Shown one piece after another: positions 1 to 5,325 of a stretch of 5,919 nucleotides of DNA. Source of the DNA: JBOGED01 sp050743625 (lineage in GTDB: Bacteria > Actinomycetota > Nitriliruptoria > Euzebyales > Egibacteraceae); assembly GCA_050743625.1 (NCBI GenBank), contig JBOGED010000599.1:1-5919 (forward strand). The letters are read 5' to 3'. Position numbers and translations under genes: made by a program. The stretch's first letter is position 1. Each line of letters begins with the position of its first letter. The notes below the pieces were generated by a model. It was not told where the DNA came from. It saw nothing but the letters and a program-made list of their open reading frames with translations, and searched no databases.

Positions 1-395
1 GCCCCGCCGACGTCGGCGTGATGCGCACGGTTCGCGACGTAGCCGAGCAGCCGGCCCTCGCTGTCGCCGACCGCCGACACGATTGTGAGGTCCGGCAGGT
101 GCGTCCCGCCCATGTACGGGTCGTTGAGGCACACCTGCATGCCAGGCCGCAGCGCCCGGTACAACTCCAGCACCGCACGGACACTGGCCGGCATCGACCC
201 GAGGTGAACAGGGATGTGCTCGGCCTGCGCGACCATCTCCCCGTCGGGGTCGAACACCGCCGCGGAACAGTCCGCGCGCTCCTTGATGTTCGGGGAGTAC
301 GCCGCCCGGCGCAGCGCGACACCCATCTCCTCGGCGACCCCCGCCAGCGCGTGGCGGAACACCTCTAGCTGGACCGGAGTCAGTCCCTCAGCCAT
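1..395 (-). CDS. hyuB: Hydantoinase/oxoprolinase B-type subunit (HyuB family), N-terminal 131 residues, partial
   Basis: This is the beginning of a HyuB-family protein; the rest lies beyond the left edge. The family's B subunit works with the A subunit in ATP-dependent hydrolysis of cyclic amides (N-methylhydantoin, 5-oxoproline) or, in relatives, in carboxylation of acetone or acetophenone. The substrate cannot be told from this fragment. Visible family signatures are YSPNIKERADCSAAVFD (about residues 33-49), HIPVHLGSMP (60-69), NDPYMGGTHLPD (91-102) and ANRAHHADVGG (121-131), the last rich in possible metal ligands. The start is ATG at 395-393, reading MAEGLTPVQLEVF. It overlaps the end of hyuA by 8 bases (ATGGCTGA), which suggests translational coupling. 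No strong Shine-Dalgarno sequence precedes it; only a weak GGTGG-type stretch lies within hyuA. No frame disruption is seen. The family call is firm and the specific reaction is unknown. Confidence 0.93.
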   Translation of the reverse strand, partial: MAEGLTPVQLEVFRHALAGVAEEMGVALRRAAYSPNIKERADCSAAVFDPDGEMVAQAEHIPVHLGSMPASVRAVLELYRALRPGMQVCLNDPYMGGTHLPDLTIVSAVGDSEGRLLGYVANRAHHADVGG

Positions 396-2346
396 CGAAA
401 CCCACCACCAGGTTGGACCGTTCGTCCACGACCGCTGACTCACCGGAGGCGAGCAGCGTGGTCGTATCGGGCTGCTCGATGAGAGCCGGCCCAGCGATCT
501 CGTCACCGGCCTGAAGCCCGGCACGCGACACGATCCGCGCTTGGACGGTCTGGCCCGCGATACCGATCTCGCGGGTCTGCTCCGCCCGCGGCTCCCCCTG
601 GTCCCAGTCGCCGGGGGGCTCGTCGAGGATAGGACCGCCAAGGGCAGTCACCCGCAGCGTCACCACCTTCACGGGCTCATCTGGCATGGCGTACCCGTAC
701 GCCCGCGCGTGCGCGGCGTGCAGCAGCTCGGCGATGCGATCGCCTCCGGAGCCATCGATGGTCAGGCGCAGCTCGTGGGACTGGCCGGCGTAGCGGGCGT
801 CGACGACTCGCGCCAGCGTCATGTCGCCCGTGACGCCCTGGCGCGCCAGCTCCTCACGAGCCTGGACCTCAAGCTGCGCCCAGGCATCCGCCAGATCGGC
901 GTCCGCGTCCGCCATCACCGTACGAGACACCTCAAACCGTGGGGGCGCGAGCAACAGGCCGAGGGCGCTGAGCACGCCGGGGGCGGGCGGCACGATGACC
1001 GCCTGGCAGCCCAGCTCGCGGGCGAGCGCGGTGGCATGCAGCGGGCCGGCGCCGCCGTAGGCGACGAGGGCGAGCCCGGACGGGTCGACGCCGCGTTCGG
1101 TGCTCACCTTGCGCAGGGCGCGGGCCATCGTGGCACGCACCACCGTCAGGATGCCGTGCGCTCCGCCCACGCTGCCAGGCAGTGTCTCGATGCTGCGACT
1201 GGCCGCGTCGGCGTCGAGGTGAAGACCGCCGCCGAGCTGCCGGCCGGGATCGAGGTGGCCGAGCGCGCAGTGGGCGTCGGTCACGGTCGGCTCCTCGCCG
1301 CCCTTCCCGTAGCACGCCGGGCCAGGGTCCGCGCCAGCCGACCGGGGGCCGACCCGCAGGGCGCCGCCCGCGTCGATCCACGCGATGGACCCGCCGCCCG
1401 CGCCGACCGTGTGGATGCCGACCGCCGGGGTGCGGAACGGCAAGCCGCCGATCGACGACGACGTCGAAACCTCTGGCTTGCCGTCGGTGATGAGGCACAC
1501 GTCAGTGGACGTCCCGCCCATGTCGAAGGCGATCGCGTCGCCGCACCCCGCTGAACGCGCCACGGCGCCAGCGGCCACCACACCAGCGGCCGGCCCGGAC
1601 AGCAGCGTGTGGACGGGTGCGGCGGCGGCGAACTGGATGCCCGCGGTCCCGCCGCCCGAGGTCATCACGGTGATAGTCGGCTCAGGCAGCCGCTCGGCGA
1701 AATTGGACAGGTAACGGCGCATGACCGGCTCGACCGCGGCGTTGAGCACACAGGTCGACGCGCGCTCGAACTCGCGGAACTCTGCCAGAAGCGCGCTGGA
1801 GCGGGTGACCGGTATGCCAAGCCGCTCGGCCAGCGCGTCGCACAGCCGCCGCTCGTGGTCATCGCCCGCGTAGGCGAACAGCAGGCTGACGGCAACCGAC
1901 TCCGGAGCAAGATCGGCGACCGCGCGGACCACCCGGTCGACCTCCTCGTCGGACAGCGCGATCACCGGTTGCCCCCCGGGGCCCATCCGCTCCTTGGCCG
2001 TGACGACTCGGTCACGCGGGACGAGCGGGGGAGTCCGTGTCACCGACAGGTCGTAGAGGGAGGGCCGGTCCTGGCGGGCGATCTCGAGCACGTCCGCGAA
2101 CCCGTCGGTCGTGACGAACACGGCGCGAGCGGTCTTGCGCTCGAGCACCGCGTTCGTCGCCGTCGTGGAGCCGTGCGCGACCAGCGCCAGGTCTCCGCCG
2201 GGGAAGCCTTCGTTGATCCCGCGCTCGACGCCGGACGCCTGGTTCTCTGGCGTAGTGGGAACCTTGACCGCCCGCGGGCGCAGGCCTGGCGCCTGCACGA
2301 CGACATCGGTAAACGTCCCCCCCACATCGACCCCCGCGCACGCCAA
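388..2346 (-). CDS. hyuA: Hydantoinase/oxoprolinase A-type subunit (HyuA family)
   Basis: This 652-residue cytoplasmic protein belongs to the HyuA/5-oxoprolinase/acetone carboxylase A group, whose ASKHA-type fold binds ATP to activate the substrate carbonyl. Landmarks are GVDVGGTFTD near the N-terminus (5-14, phosphate-binding loop), HGSTTATNAVLER (58-70), EFREFERASTCVLNA (189-203), DMGGTSTDVCL (275-285, second phosphate loop), VGAGGGSIA (314-322) and GPRSAGADPGPACYGKGG (333-350). The order fits a Hydant_A_N domain, then the Hydantoinase_A domain, then a C-terminal domain from about residue 500. The length is slightly below the roughly 680-700 residues I expect for the family, but no piece is clearly missing. 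The start is a TTG (2346-2344), chosen because it places GVDVGGTFTD at the usual distance from the N-terminus; the next in-frame GTG would cut into that loop. No good ribosome site lies in the 14 bases after the upstream stop, so reinitiation from the upstream gene is likely. The substrate (hydantoin, oxoproline or ketone) cannot be assigned. Confidence 0.95.
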   Translation of the reverse strand: MACAGVDVGGTFTDVVVQAPGLRPRAVKVPTTPENQASGVERGINEGFPGGDLALVAHGSTTATNAVLERKTARAVFVTTDGFADVLEIARQDRPSLYDLSVTRTPPLVPRDRVVTAKERMGPGGQPVIALSDEEVDRVVRAVADLAPESVAVSLLFAYAGDDHERRLCDALAERLGIPVTRSSALLAEFREFERASTCVLNAAVEPVMRRYLSNFAERLPEPTITVMTSGGGTAGIQFAAAAPVHTLLSGPAAGVVAAGAVARSAGCGDAIAFDMGGTSTDVCLITDGKPEVSTSSSIGGLPFRTPAVGIHTVGAGGGSIAWIDAGGALRVGPRSAGADPGPACYGKGGEEPTVTDAHCALGHLDPGRQLGGGLHLDADAASRSIETLPGSVGGAHGILTVVRATMARALRKVSTERGVDPSGLALVAYGGAGPLHATALARELGCQAVIVPPAPGVLSALGLLLAPPRFEVSRTVMADADADLADAWAQLEVQAREELARQGVTGDMTLARVVDARYAGQSHELRLTIDGSGGDRIAELLHAAHARAYGYAMPDEPVKVVTLRVTALGGPILDEPPGDWDQGEPRAEQTREIGIAGQTVQARIVSRAGLQAGDEIAGPALIEQPDTTTLLASGESAVVDERSNLVVGFDG

Positions 2347-2360
2347 TGGCTTATGGGCGG

Positions 2361-3263
2361 TTAGCGGCTTCCAGCGGGGACCGGGGCGGGTTGCTCCTCG
2401 GGGATCCCGGCGGCTTCGCGCTCGCGGCGTTCGCGCTTCTCGTCGTGGGCGAGCAGGGCGACGTGGAGGACGAACAGGGCGACGATGATGCCGAAGACGA
2501 CGTAGCTGGGGAACAGCGGGCTGCCGCGGTCGAAGAAGCCGTACAGCACGACCGGCTCGGCCCCAGCGACGGGGTCACCGACCTCAGCGCCTGGCGGGGC
2601 CAGATTGCTCCCGTCGTCGGCCGGCGACGCGCCGTCCGCGGTCAGTAGCGGTGTCGATCCTGCCGCTGGATCGGCAGGCGCAAGCTGGTAGGTCGGGACG
2701 TACGGGACCGCGAGGATCGGGAAGGCCTGCTCGTCGTCGGAGACCGCGTACCCGATCTGGTCGGTCAGCGGGGCCCACGTCGACTGGATGACGTTCGAGT
2801 ACGGGCTGGTGTCGTCGAACCCCGAGAAGAAGTTCGCGATCTCATTCGCGCCGGCCGTGGCCTGCACCTCGAACTCGGCGGGGACCGGCCCGAAACCCTG
2901 CGGGTAGTCCCGGACGATGTCATAGCGAGGATCCTCGGCGATGACACTGTCGGCCGCGAACGCCTTCCACTGGGGCTCGTACTCATCGATCTGCTGCCCT
3001 GGCAGGTTCAGCGGGCCGCCGCCGGGCAGCGTGCCGGGCGCACCGAACGCCCACATCGCGGCGAACACGGTGGTGAACCCCCACAGCGACACCCCGAGCA
3101 CCAGGTACCCACGCCGCGTCCCCAAGTTGGACCGAAGCAGCAGGTAGACACCGCCCACAAAGATCAAGATCCCCAATGGCACGGCGAGCTTGGCTCTGGG
3201 GTCGGACGCGGGGATGTGGCCCTCGGGGACGAGGGCGGCGAGCACAATCGTCAGCGTGTCCAT
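2361..3263 (-). CDS. Unrecognised three-segment membrane protein, candidate accessory subunit of the bc complex
   Basis: I do not recognise a named family for this 300-residue protein. It has predicted membrane segments at about 26-44, 53-73 and 254-272. The first two are separated by a short basic loop (LGTRRG), and the C-terminal tail is highly charged (EKRERRERE, 275-283). By the positive-inside rule the N-terminus is outside, the loop and tail are in the cytoplasm, and residues 74-253 form an external domain. That domain is acidic and rich in Pro, Gly and Ala, with no Cys and no His, so a haem, copper or iron-sulfur site is unlikely. A low-complexity stretch at about 195-235 looks like a flexible linker. 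The ATG at 3263 is preceded by AAAGGA with a 9-base spacer. It lies 110 bases after the cytochrome c gene and 14 bases before hyuA on the same strand. A structural or assembly role in the respiratory complex is inferred from position and topology only. Confidence 0.85.
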   Translation of the reverse strand: MDTLTIVLAALVPEGHIPASDPRAKLAVPLGILIFVGGVYLLLRSNLGTRRGYLVLGVSLWGFTTVFAAMWAFGAPGTLPGGGPLNLPGQQIDEYEPQWKAFAADSVIAEDPRYDIVRDYPQGFGPVPAEFEVQATAGANEIANFFSGFDDTSPYSNVIQSTWAPLTDQIGYAVSDDEQAFPILAVPYVPTYQLAPADPAAGSTPLLTADGASPADDGSNLAPPGAEVGDPVAGAEPVVLYGFFDRGSPLFPSYVVFGIIVALFVLHVALLAHDEKRERREREAAGIPEEQPAPVPAGSR

Positions 3264-3272
3264 CGGGGTTGG

Positions 3273-3278
3273 TCCTTT
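3273..3278 (-). promoter_or_regulatory. Ribosome binding site of the three-segment membrane protein
   Basis: AAAGGA on the minus strand sits 9 bases before the ATG at 3263, a good Shine-Dalgarno match that supports this start. Confidence 0.65.
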
Positions 3279-3301
3279 GGTGTGGAGCGGTGAGGCGTCC
3301 G

Positions 3302-3352
3302 TTACCGCATCGGTCGGTGCTCCCAGTCAGCGTCTTCGGGTGCTTCGTGCAT
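3302..3352 (-). CDS. Possible 16-residue ORF in the cytochrome c to membrane protein gap (doubtful)
   Basis: An ATG at 3352-3350 opens a 16-codon frame (MHEAPEDADWEHRPMR) ending in TAA at 3302-3304. A weak GGA lies 6 bases before the ATG (spacer ATTAG). The peptide is hydrophilic, without a membrane segment or signal peptide, and resembles nothing I know. It could be a leader peptide for the downstream membrane protein, but a frame this short arises easily by chance. Apart from this frame and the downstream ribosome site I see nothing in the 110-base gap. Confidence 0.12.
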   Translation of the reverse strand: MHEAPEDADWEHRPMR

Positions 3353-3373
3353 CTAATTCCGGTCGTTCCTTCG

Positions 3374-4342
3374 TCATGCCTGCACGGGAGCCGGTTGCTC
3401 TTCGCCACCCACGGGCTCGCCCACGCCGGGCGTCTGGTACTGATCGGCGTCGCCGGGGAGCTGCGCCGGCTGCTGCGCCTCCAGGTAGTCGATGATCCGC
3501 TCGAGCGCCGAGTCGGTGAAGCGGGCGTCCTCGTAGGTGTAGCCGTTCTGCCACGCCGGCATGACGACCTGGGCGACGCTGATCCCGTTCTGCAGGATGC
3601 CGAGCACCGACGAGCGGTCGTGCCGCTCGAACAACCCGACCAGCGAGGGCCCGACGATCCCTTGCAGGTTCTCGCCGTGGCACTTCGCGCAGTTCTGCTG
3701 GAACAGGTCTTGACCCGACAGGTTCGCCACCGGCTGCGGCTCGACGGTCTCTGGGACCTGGTTCGCGAGGACCCAGTTCACCAGCGCGTCGATCTGCACG
3801 TCGCTGAGCGGTCCCTGGAAGTCAACACCCCACGAGGGCATCGGCGTACCGGGCCGGCCGCGCCGGATGGTCGTCCGCACGAACGTCTCCATGTCAGTGT
3901 TCGACAGGATCGCGCTGTCGTCGTAGCGAGCCGCCATATTGGTGAGGTTCGGGACCGGCCAGGGGTCGCCTCCGTACGGCGACGCCGTCGCGCCTCCCGT
4001 GCCGTCGGCGCCGTGGCAGCGAGCGCAGTTCTCCGTGAACAGCTCCTCACCTCGGGCGAAGGACTTGATGAAGTCCTCTTGCTGCTTCCGCTCGATCCGG
4101 CCGGGCTCGAGGATGCCGTAGATCGGGAGGAACGCGGCGAAGAACAGGGTGAGCACCAGACCCCAGAGCATGTACCGCTCGAGGACGTTGCCCTCTAGCT
4201 GCTCGTCCGAGTAGGCGGGGCGCAACGCGGGCGGGATGTTCTCACTGGACCGCCGCTTGCTCGAGGCGTTGGCGATCAGCAGCACGACCGTCGCGAACCC
4301 CGCGATGGCCAGAACCGTGATCGCGATCGTGGTAGGTGTCAC
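3374..4342 (-). CDS. Membrane-anchored di-haem cytochrome c subunit of the bc complex
   Basis: This 322-residue protein carries two c-type haem sites, CARCH (106-110) and CAKCH (218-222). Each is followed by a plausible Met sixth ligand in an MPxW context: MPSW from residue 168 and MPAW from residue 261. Two predicted membrane segments precede them (about 5-24 and 57-75), joined by a charged stretch that includes a KRR (29-31) and is likely cytoplasmic, so both haem domains lie outside the membrane. This fits the cytochrome c1-like role of receiving electrons from the Rieske cluster and passing them to a terminal oxidase; the two haems recall the di-haem QcrC of Actinobacteria. The C-terminus is Pro/Glu/Gly-rich and probably disordered. 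The start is GTG at 4342-4340, since the first membrane segment begins right after it. A GGAAGG lies 12 bases upstream. The gene follows the Rieske gene by 40 bases. Confidence 0.95.
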   Translation of the reverse strand: MTPTTIAITVLAIAGFATVVLLIANASSKRRSSENIPPALRPAYSDEQLEGNVLERYMLWGLVLTLFFAAFLPIYGILEPGRIERKQQEDFIKSFARGEELFTENCARCHGADGTGGATASPYGGDPWPVPNLTNMAARYDDSAILSNTDMETFVRTTIRRGRPGTPMPSWGVDFQGPLSDVQIDALVNWVLANQVPETVEPQPVANLSGQDLFQQNCAKCHGENLQGIVGPSLVGLFERHDRSSVLGILQNGISVAQVVMPAWQNGYTYEDARFTDSALERIIDYLEAQQPAQLPGDADQYQTPGVGEPVGGEEQPAPVQA

Positions 4343-4360
4343 GGTCTACGGAGACCTTCC
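4343..4360 (-). promoter_or_regulatory. Ribosome binding site with small hairpin before the cytochrome c start
   Basis: GGAAGG at 4360-4355 (minus strand) is the best Shine-Dalgarno match for the GTG at 4342, but the 12-base spacer is long. The spacer and the last two G bases form an inverted repeat, GGTCT-CCGT-AGACC (4356-4343). If it folded in the mRNA it would either shorten the effective spacing or hide part of the ribosome site. The stem is only 5 base pairs. Confidence 0.4.
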
Positions 4361-4382
4361 GTCACGTGCATGCGCTTGCCGG

Positions 4383-5186
4383 TTAGTTGCAATGGGGACC
4401 CGCTGGGGGCTGCTCGAGCGAGCCAGCCTGGCGGGGAGGGCCGGTGACGACCCTGCTGGTATCGACGACGACCTGGCCCTCCTGGATCGACACCACGAAG
4501 CGGTCCATGCACCGCGGCGCCGGGCCGAACTCGTACTCGCCCCAGCGGTTGTACCGCGAGCCGTGGCAGGGACACTCGAACCACTGTGACGAGGCACACC
4601 AGGGGACACGGCAGCCGAGGTGGACGCACTTCTGGTAGAGGGCCATGAACGGGGCTTCGCCACCCGAGGTGACCTCGAGGTAGTTCTGGTTCACGTCGAG
4701 GGCGCGGTCGTAGGGCACGAGGTACAGCCGCGCGGACGGGAACGCGAACTGCCCGTTGCCGGTCGCGATCTCCGCGTTGACGTCCTCGACCGAGCCGACG
4801 TCGACGATCGCGCCGAAACCGCCCCTCTTGGACGGCCACAGGAAGATAAGCGACGCCCCCGTGAACGCGGTGACCGAGCCGATGATCGCGGTCAGGTACC
4901 CGTAGAGGAGGAACTTGCGGCGGGTCGGGCGCGCCGGCTTCTTGGCCTGAGGTGGTTTCGGCTTGGGTGGAGCGCTCGGCGTTGGCGCATCACCCGAGCG
5001 GGGGGCCGTGTCCACGGCGGACGCGGCCATGAGCTGGGCGCCAAGGTCGCATCCGGTCGGCAACGGTTGGGACAGGTTAGGCCCACGACCGGGAGGGTAG
5101 ACGGCCAGGGTGTTCCGACGGATCCACCACGCCGTCAGCACCAGCAGGCCCACCGCGGTAGCGGTCAAGATCAGCAGCACGGGCAT
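4383..5186 (-). CDS. qcrA: Rieske [2Fe-2S] iron-sulfur subunit of the bc complex
   Basis: This 267-residue protein takes an electron from quinol at the Qo site and passes it to cytochrome c. The cluster-binding boxes are CVHLGC (187-192) and CPCHGS (205-210). Ligands are C187, H189, C205 and H208, and C192 with C207 form the usual disulfide. A following GPAPR (221-225) is the conserved proline-loop element. There are two predicted membrane segments. One lies at the N-terminus (3-22), followed by RR. The second (about 93-116) sits behind PTRRKFLLYGYL (87-98), which resembles a Tat twin-arginine signal. Between them is a cytoplasmic linker rich in Pro, Ala and Lys (about 60-88). Many single-anchor Rieske proteins lack the first segment, whereas actinobacterial QcrA proteins have extra N-terminal segments. 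Extra cysteines C197 and C226 flank the cluster region. The ATG at 5186 is preceded by GGAG with a 5-base spacer. Confidence 0.96.
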   Translation of the reverse strand: MPVLLILTATAVGLLVLTAWWIRRNTLAVYPPGRGPNLSQPLPTGCDLGAQLMAASAVDTAPRSGDAPTPSAPPKPKPPQAKKPARPTRRKFLLYGYLTAIIGSVTAFTGASLIFLWPSKRGGFGAIVDVGSVEDVNAEIATGNGQFAFPSARLYLVPYDRALDVNQNYLEVTSGGEAPFMALYQKCVHLGCRVPWCASSQWFECPCHGSRYNRWGEYEFGPAPRCMDRFVVSIQEGQVVVDTSRVVTGPPRQAGSLEQPPAGPHCN

Positions 5187-5189
5187 AGT

Positions 5190-5196
5190 CTCTCCA
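5190..5196 (-). promoter_or_regulatory. Ribosome binding site of the Rieske gene
   Basis: The minus strand reads TGGAGAG, with GGAG 5 bases before the ATG at 5186. It is a clear Shine-Dalgarno sequence and fixes the start ahead of the first membrane segment. Confidence 0.75.
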
Positions 5197-5207
5197 CCCA
5201 GGTCTGG

Positions 5208-5222
5208 CGGGGCTTTGCCCCG
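5208..5222. repeat. Short GC-rich hairpin (6 bp stem, 3-base loop)
   Basis: CGGGGC-TTT-GCCCCG is a perfect inverted repeat in the gap before the Rieske gene. On the minus-strand mRNA it would fold as a tight stem with an AAA loop, about 11 bases ahead of the Rieske ribosome site. No run of T follows on the minus strand, so it is not a standard terminator. Together with the larger palindrome it makes two structured elements in one gap. Confidence 0.55.
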
Positions 5223-5253
5223 GCCCGACGAGTCGTGTCAGCCGGGAGGCCTT

Positions 5254-5301
5254 CCCGAACAGGGATTTCGGGGCGCATGTGCCCCCAAATCCCTGTTCGG
5301 G
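5254..5301. repeat. Long near-perfect palindrome between the cytochrome b and Rieske genes
   Basis: The arms 5254-5274 and 5281-5301 are inverted copies: 15 matching pairs (CCCGAACAGGGATTT against its complement), one C/C mismatch (5269/5286), then 5 or 6 more pairs around a 6-base loop. The stem is much longer than a usual terminator and no T tract follows on either strand, so termination is unlikely to be its main role. It lies between two genes whose products belong to one complex. An mRNA processing or stability element, or a copy of a dispersed palindromic repeat of the REP type, are both possible. No second copy is present in the window. Confidence 0.8.
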
Positions 5302-5325
5302 GGAACGGGCCGCGCGTCATCTGTA

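Noticed and set aside
932..1498. Minus-strand frame of 188 residues inside hyuA in another frame
   Set aside because: It is an Arg/Pro-rich out-of-frame product wholly inside hyuA, with no ribosome site or domain.
541..1554. Long plus-strand open frame (337 residues) opposite hyuA
   Set aside because: The translation is Arg/Ala/Gly-rich with no recognisable motif, and the minus strand here encodes well-conserved HyuA signatures. It is an antisense shadow of GC-rich coding DNA.
1609..2364. Plus-strand open frame (251 residues) opposite the hyuA N-terminus
   Set aside because: It is low-complexity and basic, and lies over conserved HyuA motifs such as GVDVGGTFTD on the other strand; no independent support.
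3176..4198. Plus-strand open frame (340 residues) opposite the cytochrome c gene
   Set aside because: It covers both CxxCH haem sites of the minus-strand gene, and its own translation is Arg/Val/Leu-rich without domains.
5254..5301. Palindrome as an intrinsic terminator
   Set aside because: No T-rich tract follows the stem on either strand, and the flanking genes encode subunits of one complex in the same direction.
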